Translations under genes and position numbers: made by a program
The notes under the pieces: generated by a model
Databases searched by the model: none
What the model was told of the DNA's origin: nothing
The model's input: the letters and a program-made list of their open reading frames with translations, nothing else
Shown: piece by piece, positions 27,672 through 35,543 of the stretch
How positions within the stretch are numbered: position 1 is the first letter of the stretch
Layout of the letters: each line of letters starts with the position of its first letter
Source of the DNA: Limnohabitans kasalickyi
GTDB lineage: Bacteria; Pseudomonadota; Gammaproteobacteria; Burkholderiales; Burkholderiaceae_C
Direction: 5' to 3'
Length of the DNA stretch: 64,000 nucleotides
Assembly (NCBI GenBank): GCA_965234325.1
Contig: OZ248407.1
Span: 186,001-250,000 of the forward strand

Positions 27672-28295
27672 CTAAGTCTGCAAGTGACGAACCACCAAGT
27701 TCTTGAGAAGCGGCAATTGTCCATGAAAGAAATGACCACCGCCCGGCACCACCGTGACGGGTAAGCTCTGCGGGCGCGCCCAATCCATCACCGATGCCAA
27801 GGACACCGTGTCGTCCTGTTCGCCATGCACCACCAAGGTTTTATCGTGCCAATCAGGATGGACAGGTGCCACAGTGAATCGCTGGGCAGCCGTGCCCACA
27901 AACACCACCTTGTCAATCTGACGGGTAGCGCGCAACTCAGCCAGCGCATGGCTGGCCACAAACGAGCCAAATGAAAACCCTGCAATCGCCAGCGCTCCCT
28001 CGGGGGCCACTTGGGCCACCACGCGCAGCATGTCGCGCGCTTCGCCAGCGCCTGCATCGTGCTCGCCTGCGGACGCGCCCACGCCACGGAAATTAAATCG
28101 CACCGCGGTCCAGCCGCATTGAACAAACGCACGCGCCAAAGTTTGGACCACCTTGTTGTCCATGGTGCCGCCAAACAAGGGATGGGGATGTGCCACGATG
28201 GCAACGCCGCGCGACACACCCTCGGGCTCGTCACGCAAGGCTTCGATGAGCCCCGCCTCGCCTTGAAGCGTAAGTTTTTGGGTTTGAGCGTTCAT
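27672..28295 (-). CDS. Alpha/beta hydrolase, small COG2945-like
   Basis: Cytoplasmic serine hydrolase of 207 residues with HPHPLFGGTMDNKVVQ near the N-terminus, the nucleophile elbow GFSFGS and a C-terminal GGGHFFHG histidine. These match the small dienelactone-hydrolase-like family often annotated only as alpha/beta hydrolase. The substrate is unknown. It is preceded by the ferredoxin-like gene with a 9-bp gap, so the two may form an operon. Confidence 0.88.
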   Translation of the reverse strand: MNAQTQKLTLQGEAGLIEALRDEPEGVSRGVAIVAHPHPLFGGTMDNKVVQTLARAFVQCGWTAVRFNFRGVGASAGEHDAGAGEARDMLRVVAQVAPEGALAIAGFSFGSFVASHALAELRATRQIDKVVFVGTAAQRFTVAPVHPDWHDKTLVVHGEQDDTVSLASVMDWARPQSLPVTVVPGGGHFFHGQLPLLKNLVVRHLQT

Positions 28296-28304
28296 GACTC
28301 AGCC

Positions 28305-28640
28305 TCAGCGCCCGACGTGCTCAGGCACCAACAAGCGTTCGACCACTTGGCCGTTCTTGAGGTGACTTTCAATGATTTCTGCCACATCGGTTTGATCCAC
28401 AAAGCTGTACCAAGTGCCCTCTGGATACACCACGGCGACTGGGCCTGCCGCACAACGGTCCAAACAACCCGCCTTGTTCACGCGCACACCGCCGGGGCCG
28501 GACAAACCTGCAGCTTTGATCGCGGATTTGCATTGGTCAAACGCCGCTTGGGCGCCTTGCTGCGCACAACAAGAATCGCCGTTCTCGCGTTGATTCAGAC
28601 AGAAAAAAATATGGTGCTTGTAGTAAGAGGCTTGTGTCAT
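28305..28640 (-). CDS. (2Fe-2S) ferredoxin domain protein
   Basis: Thioredoxin-fold ferredoxin of 111 residues. The cluster-binding cysteines are visible as FFCLNQ, DSCC and AGCLDRCAAGP, followed by VVYPEGTWYSFV. This family is usually annotated as (2Fe-2S) ferredoxin domain-containing; its redox partner is not known. It is sandwiched between the VanZ-like gene (9 bp away) and the hydrolase (9 bp), suggesting one transcript. Confidence 0.9.
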   Translation of the reverse strand: MTQASYYKHHIFFCLNQRENGDSCCAQQGAQAAFDQCKSAIKAAGLSGPGGVRVNKAGCLDRCAAGPVAVVYPEGTWYSFVDQTDVAEIIESHLKNGQVVERLLVPEHVGR

Positions 28641-28649
28641 AGCGTGATT

Positions 28650-29747
28650 CTAGATTTCTCCTTGACGCTCGCTGCTGACCCTCGCCAATGCCCACAGTAA
28701 AACCGCATAAGGCCACAACCACCCAAACCACTGCACCAAGCCATGAAAACGAATAAAACGCCCCAACTCCCAGGTGTGCAAGACCTGGGCAAAGTAGGCG
28801 CTTTCAGGCGACTGGTTCAGCACACTTTGCTGCACCACCAAAGCCAACAACAAAAACGCGGCACAGGTGCGCGCAGACAAAGCGGCAAACACCAGCGCCA
28901 ACACAAAACCGAGGCTCCAACCCAGCGCCACAGGCAAGGTCAGCCAGCGCCACGCATTCACAGGGCCATAGGTCAAGGCGGCTGACAAGGCACTCACAGC
29001 CAAGCCCACCGCCACCACAGACAGGGCATAGACAACGCGCTGCCACGTGTGACGAATCACGCCAAACCCGAGCAAACATGGGATCAACAGGCCCAACATC
29101 ACGCACAACAATTCGGCGCCTGGCAGCAAGGGCTCCAATTCAAAGGCGCGCAGGGGAATCCAGTCTGCAAAGGGCGTCGCGTCAAAAGCACTGGTCAACG
29201 CATCTTCAACCCGCTCCCACACCTGGCCAAGACCCAAAGGCACTGCAACAGGAAAAAGCAAAGCGACCGGCCACATGGCGATCAGCACCAAGGCCATGTG
29301 GGTATCTCGCACAAACCAACGCGAACGAAACTGGCCCCAGCGGTGCAGCAAGCCCCAGTGCTCCAACCCATTGGCCAAAACCGCCCCTATCCAACCACCC
29401 GCCATGTTGGTCAACAAATCCACTTGCGAGGGGACGCGCGCTGGCAAATAGCTCTGCAAACCCTCCATCGTCAAAGAGAGCAACGCCGTTGCCAACGTAA
29501 CAGGCAGCACCACAGCCTCTCGCCAACCCATGCGCATGGCGCTCAGGGTCAAGAAAAAGCCTAAAGGCGCATACCCCAACACATTGGAAGACACATCAAA
29601 CCAAGTCCAATATTTGGGCCATGGGGCGCCTAAAAATGCCCAGGGCGCAATGCCTTGATCGCGCCATTGGTCAAAGGGGTAAAGGCTGGCGTAGACGATC
29701 AACGCCACGCACAGCTGCGACAAAGGCCATGCAGAAGTCTTGCGCAT
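28650..29747 (-). CDS. VanZ family membrane protein
   Basis: Integral membrane protein of 365 residues with about nine or ten hydrophobic segments. The N-terminal half has the VanZ-like pattern, with a first helix ending YPFDQW, the FDVSSNVLGYAPLGFFL segment and VPSQVDLLTNMAGGWIGA. Function is unknown in this lineage; VanZ itself gives low-level teicoplanin resistance in enterococci, but resistance must not be inferred here. It starts 14 bp after the HemJ-like gene. Confidence 0.85.
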   Translation of the reverse strand: MRKTSAWPLSQLCVALIVYASLYPFDQWRDQGIAPWAFLGAPWPKYWTWFDVSSNVLGYAPLGFFLTLSAMRMGWREAVVLPVTLATALLSLTMEGLQSYLPARVPSQVDLLTNMAGGWIGAVLANGLEHWGLLHRWGQFRSRWFVRDTHMALVLIAMWPVALLFPVAVPLGLGQVWERVEDALTSAFDATPFADWIPLRAFELEPLLPGAELLCVMLGLLIPCLLGFGVIRHTWQRVVYALSVVAVGLAVSALSAALTYGPVNAWRWLTLPVALGWSLGFVLALVFAALSARTCAAFLLLALVVQQSVLNQSPESAYFAQVLHTWELGRFIRFHGLVQWFGWLWPYAVLLWALARVSSERQGEI

Positions 29748-29761
29748 GGACCCAGCCGCCT

Positions 29762-30190
29762 TTAAAAGGGTTTGACCACCACCAAAATCACAGCCAAGGT
29801 CATCAAGACCACGGGGACTTCATTGAACCAGCGGAACCAAACATGGCTGCGTGTGTTGGCATGTGCCTCAAATTTGCGCAGCATTCTTCCGCACACGTGG
29901 TGGTAGCCCAGCGCCAGCAACACCACCGTCATTTTGGCGTGCATCCAACCGTTGCCCGGTCCTTGGCCAATGCCGTAGCCCAACCAGAGCACCAAGCCCA
30001 AAGCCAAAGCTGGAACCATCAACAAACTCGTGAAACGCATCAACTTGCGCGCCATCAGCAACAAGCGTGCTTCTTCCGCCACCGATTCGGCGGGCACTTG
30101 CGCCAGATTGACAAAAATTCGGGGCAAATAGAACAAACCGGCGAACCAGCTGGCCACGAAAACGATGTGAAAAGTTTTGATCCAAAGCAT
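29762..30190 (-). CDS. hemJ: HemJ-like protoporphyrinogen oxidase (CopD-like membrane protein)
   Basis: Membrane protein of 142 residues with four hydrophobic helices. The N-terminus MLWIKTFHIVFVASWFAGLF and the following LPRIFV match the HemJ/UPF0093 family, which oxidises protoporphyrinogen IX in haem synthesis. The conserved histidine and the WMHAKM lysine region are present. The gene is divergent from hemB, an earlier enzyme of the same pathway, which supports the call. Databases often label this protein only CopD family. Confidence 0.8.
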   Translation of the reverse strand: MLWIKTFHIVFVASWFAGLFYLPRIFVNLAQVPAESVAEEARLLLMARKLMRFTSLLMVPALALGLVLWLGYGIGQGPGNGWMHAKMTVVLLALGYHHVCGRMLRKFEAHANTRSHVWFRWFNEVPVVLMTLAVILVVVKPF

Positions 30191-30255
30191 GGCGACAGTT
30201 TAGCTGTGCTCAAAAGTGACAGCGCCACGTCAGGGCTTCAGGCACAATTTTGCGC

Positions 30256-31263
30256 ATGCAACACCCATTCGCCTCCTTCCCCGCCAATCGCCCTCGCCGC
30301 CTGCGCCGTGACGACTTCACGCGACGCTTGGTGCGAGAAAACGCCTTGAGCGTGAACGATTTGATCTACCCCGTCTTCGTGCTCGAAGGCGAGAAGCGTC
30401 GTGAAGCTGTGGGCTCCATGCCCGGCGTCGAGCGCCTTAGCCTCGATTTGCTACTGCCTGTGGCCGAGGAATGTGTGAAGCTGGGCATCCCCGTGATGGC
30501 CTTGTTCCCCGTCATCAGCAGCCACCTCAAAACCCCCGACGGCGTTGAGGCCACGAACCCAGACGGCTTGGTGCCGCATGTGGTGCGCGAACTGAAAAAA
30601 CACTTCCCCGAACTCGGCGTGATGACCGATGTGGCGCTGGACCCTTTCACCAGCCACGGCCAAGACGGTTTGCTGGACGACACCGGCTACATCTTGAACG
30701 ACATCACCACCGACATGCTGGTCCGACAAGCCTTGGCCCAAGCCGACGCCGGCGTCGACATCGTGGCACCCAGCGACATGATGGACGGCCGCATTGGCGC
30801 CATTCGCCAAGCGCTGGAGGCCAAAGGCCATATTCACACACGCATCATGGCCTACAGCGCCAAATACGCCAGTGCCTTTTACGGCCCGTTCCGTGATGCG
30901 GTCGGCTCGGCCGGCAACTTGGGCAAGAGCGACAAGAAGTCTTACCAGATGGACCCCGGTAACACCGACGAAGCCCTGCGCGAAGTGGCACTGGACATCG
31001 CCGAAGGCGCCGACATGGTGATGGTCAAACCCGGCATGCCCTACCTCGATGTAGTGCGCCGCGTCAAAGACGAATTCAAAGTGCCCACCTTCGCCTACCA
31101 AGTTTCAGGCGAATACGCCATGCTCAAAGCCGCCGCCCAAAACGGCTGGCTCGACCACGACGCGGTGATGATGGAAAGCTTGCTGGCATTCAAACGCGCG
31201 GGCGCAGATGGCGTGTTGACCTACTTTGCCATCGACGCGGCGAAGAAGATTCGGCAAGGCTGA
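30256..31263 (+). CDS. hemB: Delta-aminolevulinic acid dehydratase (porphobilinogen synthase)
   Basis: Condenses two 5-aminolevulinates to porphobilinogen in tetrapyrrole synthesis. The ATG at 30256 is preferred over an in-frame TTG at 30250. The 335-residue product has both active-site lysine regions, IMAYSAKYASAFYGPFRDA and MVMVKPGMPYLDV, and the magnesium/allosteric-type N-terminus RRLRRDDFTRRLVREN. It is divergent from hemJ with about 65 bp between starts. Confidence 0.97.
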   Translation: MQHPFASFPANRPRRLRRDDFTRRLVRENALSVNDLIYPVFVLEGEKRREAVGSMPGVERLSLDLLLPVAEECVKLGIPVMALFPVISSHLKTPDGVEATNPDGLVPHVVRELKKHFPELGVMTDVALDPFTSHGQDGLLDDTGYILNDITTDMLVRQALAQADAGVDIVAPSDMMDGRIGAIRQALEAKGHIHTRIMAYSAKYASAFYGPFRDAVGSAGNLGKSDKKSYQMDPGNTDEALREVALDIAEGADMVMVKPGMPYLDVVRRVKDEFKVPTFAYQVSGEYAMLKAAAQNGWLDHDAVMMESLLAFKRAGADGVLTYFAIDAAKKIRQG

Positions 31264-31282
31264 TCGCTGGCCATTCGCAGCT

Positions 31283-31333
31283 CCCATCTCGCCCAGCGAG
31301 ATGGGGTAGCGAGGTCTTGCGTATAGACCTCGC
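31283..31333. terminator. Two tandem perfect hairpins between convergent hemB and dienelactone hydrolase genes
   Basis: Hairpin 1 pairs 31283-31292 with 31296-31305 (10 bp, core CCATCTCGC, 3-nt loop). Hairpin 2 pairs 31309-31317 with 31325-31333 (9 bp, GCGAGGTCT, 7-nt loop). Neither is followed by a clear T-run. They may terminate both convergent transcripts or protect 3' ends. Confidence 0.5.
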
Positions 31334-31351
31334 CGCAGCCGATCTAGTAGC

Positions 31352-32038
31352 TCAAGCCCCCAAGTGCTTTTCAAAAAACGCCAAGGTACGCGTCAGCGCT
31401 AACTTGGCTGCCGCCTCTTGGTACGCATCGCGGTGGTTGCAATTGAACCCATGGTGCGCGTCGTAAGTGTGAACTTCCACTTTCGGTTGGGCTTGGATGA
31501 AGGCCTGCACCGAGTCCATCGGAATCCAGCCGTCATGCTCCGCGTAATGCGCTAACACGGGGCAATGGGGCTGACGCACGCGTTCGGCCTCGGAGGTCGA
31601 GCCGCCGCCGTAGTAAGGCACCGCCGCGCTCAAACCTTTGACTTGCCCAGCCGCGCGCCAGGTCAACAAACCGCCCCAGCAGTAACCCACAATCCCCACT
31701 TTGCCGCCTGAGGTTTTGGCAGCGTAATCGACCGCCGCTTGAATGTCAGCCATCACGCCTGGCTCGGGCAACGCTTCAACGGCGGCCTTGAGCGCCATGC
31801 CTGCCTGCATGTCGTCGCCGGTGTAGCCCAATTCCACGCCCTGTTTCGCGCGGTGAAAGGTGGCGGGGGCCACGGCCAAGTAGCCCGCTGCGGCATAGCC
31901 ATCCGCCACTTCGCGGATGTGCGCGTTCACGCCAAAAATCTCTTGCAAAACCACCACGGCGCCTTTGGGCTGGCCTGTGGGCGTGGCCACATAAGCAGGA
32001 AATTCAAAGCCATCGGCGGCTGTCAATGAAACGTTCAT
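31352..32038 (-). CDS. Dienelactone hydrolase family protein
   Basis: Cytoplasmic alpha/beta hydrolase of 228 residues with the dienelactone hydrolase type triad visible as Cys120 (GYCWGG), Asp169 (AEHDGW) and His196 (HHGFNC). The true substrate may be a lactone or ester from ring-cleavage pathways. It is transcribed alone, convergent with hemB and divergent from the SDR gene. Confidence 0.93.
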   Translation of the reverse strand: MNVSLTAADGFEFPAYVATPTGQPKGAVVVLQEIFGVNAHIREVADGYAAAGYLAVAPATFHRAKQGVELGYTGDDMQAGMALKAAVEALPEPGVMADIQAAVDYAAKTSGGKVGIVGYCWGGLLTWRAAGQVKGLSAAVPYYGGGSTSEAERVRQPHCPVLAHYAEHDGWIPMDSVQAFIQAQPKVEVHTYDAHHGFNCNHRDAYQEAAAKLALTRTLAFFEKHLGA

Positions 32039-32155
32039 GGGTTAACTCTCTGAAGTTGAAATGAAACAAGTGTCTAGGAGGTTACTCGCTCCAAGGCGGG
32101 CCACTGCTATGGTGTGAAACTAAACCTTTCCATTCCAGCACTTAGGAGACACAAC

Positions 32156-32902
32156 ATGAGCCCCGTTCTTTTGATCACCGGCGCCAGCCGAGGCATTGGT
32201 GCCGCCACCGCGCTCTTGGCCGCCCAAAACGGTTGGTCCGTCGCCGTGAACTACACCGCCAACGCATTGGCGGCCGATGAGGTCGTGCGCCAAATCCGCC
32301 AAGCCGGTGGCAACGCCATGAGCGCGCAAGCCGATGTGGGCGACGAGGTGCAAATCTTGCGCATGTTTGAGCAAATCGACGCCAAGATGGGCCGCCTCTC
32401 AGGCTTGGTCAACAACGCCGGCGTGGTCGACGCCACCGCGCGCGTTGACGAGATGAGCTGGAGCCGGTTGGAACGCATGATGCGCATCAACGTGCTCGGC
32501 TCCATCGCCTGCGCCCGCGAAGCCGTGCGCCGCATGAGCACTGTTCACGGCGGCACGGGGGGCAGCATCGTCAACATCTCCAGCGCCGCGTCGCGCTTGG
32601 GCGCACCTAGCCAATACGTGGACTACGCGGCTGCCAAAGGCGCGATTGACGCCTTCACCATCGGCTTGGCCAAAGAAGTGGCCGGCGAAGGCATTCGCGT
32701 CAACGCCGTGCGTCCCGGTTTGATTGATACTGAAATTCACGCTTCGGGCGGCCTGCCCAACCGCGTGAAAGACTTGCAGCACTTGGTTCCCGCCAAACGT
32801 GGCGGCACCGCCGAAGAGGTGGCACAAGCCATTGTTTGGCTGCTGTCCGACAAGGCCGAATACACCACCATGAGCTTCTTGGACGTTTCGGGAGGCCGTT
32901 GA
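32156..32902 (+). CDS. Short-chain dehydrogenase/reductase
   Basis: NAD(P)-dependent Rossmann oxidoreductase. The start is the ATG at 32156, with TAGGAGA 6-8 nt upstream, rather than the longer frame from 32114. The 248 residues show the cofactor motif TGASRGIG (8-15), NNAGV, and the catalytic Tyr157/Lys161 in YAAAK. Arg and Asn after the first strand suggest NADP(H), a weak inference. Its stop overlaps the MaoC start as TGATG, so the pair acts together, perhaps on beta-hydroxyacyl compounds. Confidence 0.93.
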   Translation: MSPVLLITGASRGIGAATALLAAQNGWSVAVNYTANALAADEVVRQIRQAGGNAMSAQADVGDEVQILRMFEQIDAKMGRLSGLVNNAGVVDATARVDEMSWSRLERMMRINVLGSIACAREAVRRMSTVHGGTGGSIVNISSAASRLGAPSQYVDYAAAKGAIDAFTIGLAKEVAGEGIRVNAVRPGLIDTEIHASGGLPNRVKDLQHLVPAKRGGTAEEVAQAIVWLLSDKAEYTTMSFLDVSGGR

Positions 32903-33369
32903 TGCGTAAAAACGTCAAGTACTACTGGGAAGACTTTGCCGTCGGCCAAGTGCGCGACTTGGGCACCATCAGCCCTACACGCGATGAAATCATCACCTTC
33001 GCCAGTCAGTTCGACCCGCAGCCCTTCCACCTCGACGACGAAGCGGCCAAAGCCTCGGTCTTCGGCGGCCTGTGCGCCAGTGGCTGGCACACCTGTTCCA
33101 TGGCCATGCGCCTCATGGTGACCAACTTTCTGCACGAAACCTCCAGCCTTGGCTCACCCGGGCTGGAAAACATCCAATGGCGCAAGCCCGTGTTTCCAGG
33201 CGATGTGTTGCGCCTGCAAAGCACCGTGCTGGAAATCAAACCCATGGCCAAACGGCCCGACGTGGGCATGACCCGCAACCATTGGGAAATGTTCAATCAA
33301 AACGGCGACAAAGTGCTGAATATGGAAGGCTGGGGGATGTTCAGGCGACGAACGCCGGCTGAGGCTTGA
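32902..33369 (+). CDS. MaoC-like hot-dog dehydratase
   Basis: Member of the R-hydratase/MaoC fold, which hydrates or dehydrates enoyl-CoA type substrates. The start at 32902 (MRKNVKYYWEDFAVGQVRD) overlaps the SDR stop. The 155-residue length is normal for a single hot-dog domain. Motifs include the catalytic-helix region FASQFDPQPFHLDDEAA and GNxxWRKPVFPGD-like NIQWRKPVFPGDVLRL. A degenerate second copy of most of this gene lies 2 kb downstream (34971-35255), with two toxin-antitoxin modules between. Confidence 0.92.
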   Translation: MRKNVKYYWEDFAVGQVRDLGTISPTRDEIITFASQFDPQPFHLDDEAAKASVFGGLCASGWHTCSMAMRLMVTNFLHETSSLGSPGLENIQWRKPVFPGDVLRLQSTVLEIKPMAKRPDVGMTRNHWEMFNQNGDKVLNMEGWGMFRRRTPAEA

Positions 33370-33393
33370 GGTACGCAAAGGCACAATAGTGAC

Positions 33394-33798
33394 ATGCCGA
33401 TTGACGCCCTCATTGCCCTGCTCAAACAACGCCTGCCCGCGCTGCTAGCCATCTATGCGTTCGGCAGTCGCATTCAAGACCAAGGCAAGGCGGCGCGCCC
33501 CGACAGCGATTTGGATCTGGCGGTGCTGCTTGAAGGCTATGCCGACCCCATCGCCCTCTTTGACCTATCGGGCGAACTGGCCGACATCACCGGCTGCCCG
33601 GTTGATCTGCTCGACATGCGCGCGGCCTCCACCGTCATGCAATATCAAATCTTGACCCACGGCACCGCTTGGTGGCGCAAAGATGTGCGGGCTGGTTTGT
33701 TTGAAGCCGCCATGCTGAGCGAAAAAATGATGCTCAACGACGCCCGCGCCGACTTGATCCAAAACGTCAGTTCACGAGGACGCGTGTATGGCCGATGA
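33394..33798 (+). CDS. mntA: MntA-type nucleotidyltransferase antitoxin
   Basis: Minimal nucleotidyltransferase of 134 residues, partner of the HepT ribonuclease; in characterised pairs it AMPylates HepT to neutralise it. The signature GS (24-25) followed by DSDLD (37-41) supplies the metal-binding aspartates. The start ATG at 33394 has no Shine-Dalgarno, and a -10-like CACAAT ends 6 nt before it. The gene overlaps hepT by 11 bp. It follows MaoC by only 24 bp but is unrelated to it in function. Confidence 0.92.
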   Translation: MPIDALIALLKQRLPALLAIYAFGSRIQDQGKAARPDSDLDLAVLLEGYADPIALFDLSGELADITGCPVDLLDMRAASTVMQYQILTHGTAWWRKDVRAGLFEAAMLSEKMMLNDARADLIQNVSSRGRVYGR

Positions 33799-34207
33799 TG
33801 TCTTGCTCAATAAAGCGGCAGCCATCGAACGTTGCGTGGCCAGGGCGCGAGAAGAATATGCCTGCGACCCAGCCACATTCGAGACCAACTTCACACGGCA
33901 AGACGCCGCCATTTTGAACATCCAACGCGCCTGCGAAGCCGCGCTGGACATGGGCCATCACATCATTCGCAGAGAAAATTTGGGACTGCCCCAAAGCTCA
34001 CGCGATGTTTTTACCCTGCTGGCCAACGCACACTGGCTGACGACCGAAGTGGCCGACCCGATGAAACGCATGGTTGGGTTCAGAAACATCGCAGTGCACG
34101 AATACCAGACGCTGCAATTGCCCATCACAGTCAACATCATCCAGTCACATTTGGATGATTTTCTGGCTTATGGCCGTGAGATGCTGCTGCGGGACAGTGC
34201 GATTTAA
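33788..34207 (+). CDS. hepT: HepT-type RNase toxin
   Basis: HEPN-domain toxin of 139 residues. The catalytic/AMPylation motif RNIAVHEY (99-106) fits the Rx4-6H(x)Y pattern of HepT proteins, in which the tyrosine is AMPylated by MntA. The start lies inside mntA, with a GAGGA Shine-Dalgarno 8 nt upstream, so translation is coupled to the antitoxin. All key residues are intact, so it should be active when freed from MntA. Confidence 0.93.
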   Translation: MADDVLLNKAAAIERCVARAREEYACDPATFETNFTRQDAAILNIQRACEAALDMGHHIIRRENLGLPQSSRDVFTLLANAHWLTTEVADPMKRMVGFRNIAVHEYQTLQLPITVNIIQSHLDDFLAYGREMLLRDSAI

Positions 34208-34239
34208 CCCACACCCACACCGTAGTTCTTCGCCACTTT

Positions 34240-34303
34240 TTGGCAAGTCAACGGCTCTAAGATATTCAAGCATCTTGCCAATTTTTGCCAAACTCAGTAT
34301 CCT
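34240..34303 (+). promoter_or_regulatory. Candidate operator-promoter of parDE
   Basis: Three copies of a TTGCCAA-type half-site occur: TTGGCAAG (34240-34247, inverted), CTTGCCAA (34274-34281) and TTGCCAAA (34285-34292). A promoter TTGCCA (34275-34280), 17 bp, TATCCT (34298-34303) overlaps them. The -10 ends 6 nt before the parD ATG. This is the layout expected for ParD autorepression with a leaderless mRNA. Confidence 0.5.
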
Positions 34304-34309
34304 GCCCCC

Positions 34310-34561
34310 ATGAGCACCATGAACATTTCCCTGCCGCAAACCTTGAAGGCCTTTGTGGACGTGCAAGTCAGCCAGCGGGGCTACGGCACCAGCAGCGAAT
34401 ACGTGCGCGAGCTGATCCGCAAGGATCAGGATCGCCTGCAATTACGTGAAAAACTCTTGGCTGGCGCCACCTCTGCACCCACCGCGCCAGTGGCTGCCAC
34501 TTACTTTGACAGTCTGCGCGACAGGGTTCGTCAAAGCCAAACAAACATCACTCCAGTGTGA
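34310..34561 (+). CDS. parD: ParD-like ribbon-helix-helix antitoxin
   Basis: Antitoxin of 83 residues. The N-terminal half (MNISLPQTLKAFVDVQVSQR and YGTSSEYVRELIRKDQDRL) is a typical ParD ribbon-helix-helix DNA-binding domain. The C-terminal 35 residues are likely the flexible part that wraps ParE. The stop overlaps the GTG start of parE (GTGA). No Shine-Dalgarno is present; see the operator-promoter entry for the leaderless arrangement. Confidence 0.92.
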   Translation: MSTMNISLPQTLKAFVDVQVSQRGYGTSSEYVRELIRKDQDRLQLREKLLAGATSAPTAPVAATYFDSLRDRVRQSQTNITPV

Positions 34562-34884
34562 AGACCAAGCCGGTCATCCCGCGTGAATTGGCACATAGCG
34601 ATGTTGAAGAAGCGCTGTCTTACTATTTGAAAGAGGGCACACCTGCTGCCGCACTTGGACTCATTGATGACCTTGAACGGGCCTATGCCCACATAGGCCG
34701 CCATCCCGGCACAGGCTCTCCGCGTTACGCCCACGAATTGAACTTACCCGGTGTTCGAGTTTGGCCTTTGACCCGCTACCCGCACTGCATTTTCTACATC
34801 GAGAGGGCTGACCACATCGATGTTTGGCGCGTCTTGCACGGGCAGCGTGATTTGCCTGCTTGGCTTCAGGCGGACGTCGAATAA
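34558..34884 (+). CDS. parE: ParE/RelE superfamily toxin
   Basis: Toxin of 108 residues of the ParE/RelE fold; ParE toxins poison DNA gyrase, while RelE relatives cut mRNA. The stretch GSPRYAHELNLPGVRVWPL then YPHCIFYIERADHIDVWRVLHGQRD matches ParE-type proteins paired with ParD. The start is GTG at 34558, overlapping the parD stop, so translation depends on parD. The frame is intact. Confidence 0.9.
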   Translation: MKTKPVIPRELAHSDVEEALSYYLKEGTPAAALGLIDDLERAYAHIGRHPGTGSPRYAHELNLPGVRVWPLTRYPHCIFYIERADHIDVWRVLHGQRDLPAWLQADVE

Positions 34885-34970
34885 GTTCAGCATGAGCTGA
34901 CCGAACTAGCCCCACATGCCTCAGTTGTCGCAAGTAGCACGCGCTGTTACCTCACACCGTAAAACCCAGC

Positions 34971-35255
34971 GCCAGCTAGTTCGACCCTCAGCCCTTTCAC
35001 CTCGACGACAAAGCCGCCAAAGCCTCGGCTCCTCGCCAGAACTGGATAGCATCCAATGGCGTAAGCCCGTATTTGCAAGTGATGTGCTGCGGCTACAAAG
35101 CACTAAGTTTGAGGCTTAACCCACTGGCAAAAGTCTCAACGTCGGCATGACGCGCAACCACCAGTAAACGTCCAACCACAACAGCGATAAAGTGCAGAAT
35201 ATGAAAGGTTGGGTGATGATGAGACGGTGAACGCCAGCGACAGCTTGAGGTATGG
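34971..35255 (+). pseudogene. Decayed partial copy of the MaoC gene
   Basis: Base-by-base resemblance to the MaoC gene at 33001-33380 begins at GCCAG(C/T)(T/C)AGTTCGACC and runs past the MaoC stop codon (GCTTGAGGTA in both). About 95 bp are missing between AGCCTCGG and AGCCTTGG, which are near-identical 8-mers in the parent, so the deletion probably arose by microhomology. Several in-frame stops and base changes show it is dead. It is in direct orientation with MaoC, and the two TA modules lie between. Weak similarity may extend up to about 34928. Confidence 0.8.
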
Positions 35256-35503
35256 CGAGCAATTCTTCTTAGCTCACCATGACATCACATCGCTCGATAA
35301 CTTGCTGGGCTTTCACACCGAAGCACCGACACACCTTATCAGTCACACAGACATTTAGATCGAATTTGTGATGCCGTTAATCGAGCGATTTAATGAGCCC
35401 ACTGAAGTAAGAGCCGCCAACCCGAACGTAGGTTCGCCCTCCAATAGATGATATGCAAAGTAATAAATATTTACTTTCTTTATGAATTTTATGCTTGTGA
35501 CAA
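35256..35503. other. Gene-free A/T-rich junction with an inverted repeat
   Basis: No intact gene is seen between the MaoC remnant and the lipoprotein promoter. A perfect 10-bp inverted repeat ATCGCTCGAT/ATCGAGCGAT (35289-35298 and 35380-35389) encloses about 80 bp. One frame between them reads as short protein-like text interrupted by a stop, perhaps a gene remnant of unknown origin. Confidence 0.4.
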
Positions 35504-35509
35504 TATAAT
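35504..35509 (+). promoter_or_regulatory. Candidate -10 box of the exported-protein pair
   Basis: A perfect TATAAT, 34 bp before the lipoprotein ATG in a strongly A/T-rich stretch. No good -35 is present at normal spacing. GGAG follows at a proper distance from the ATG. Confidence 0.45.
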
Positions 35510-35543
35510 ACAAAATCTTATTTACATCGCATTTGGAGTTTCG

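Noticed and set aside
28650..29747. VanZ-like protein as a glycopeptide resistance gene
   Set aside because: It is a generic membrane family; there is no van cluster, and Gram-negative cells are already protected by the outer membrane.
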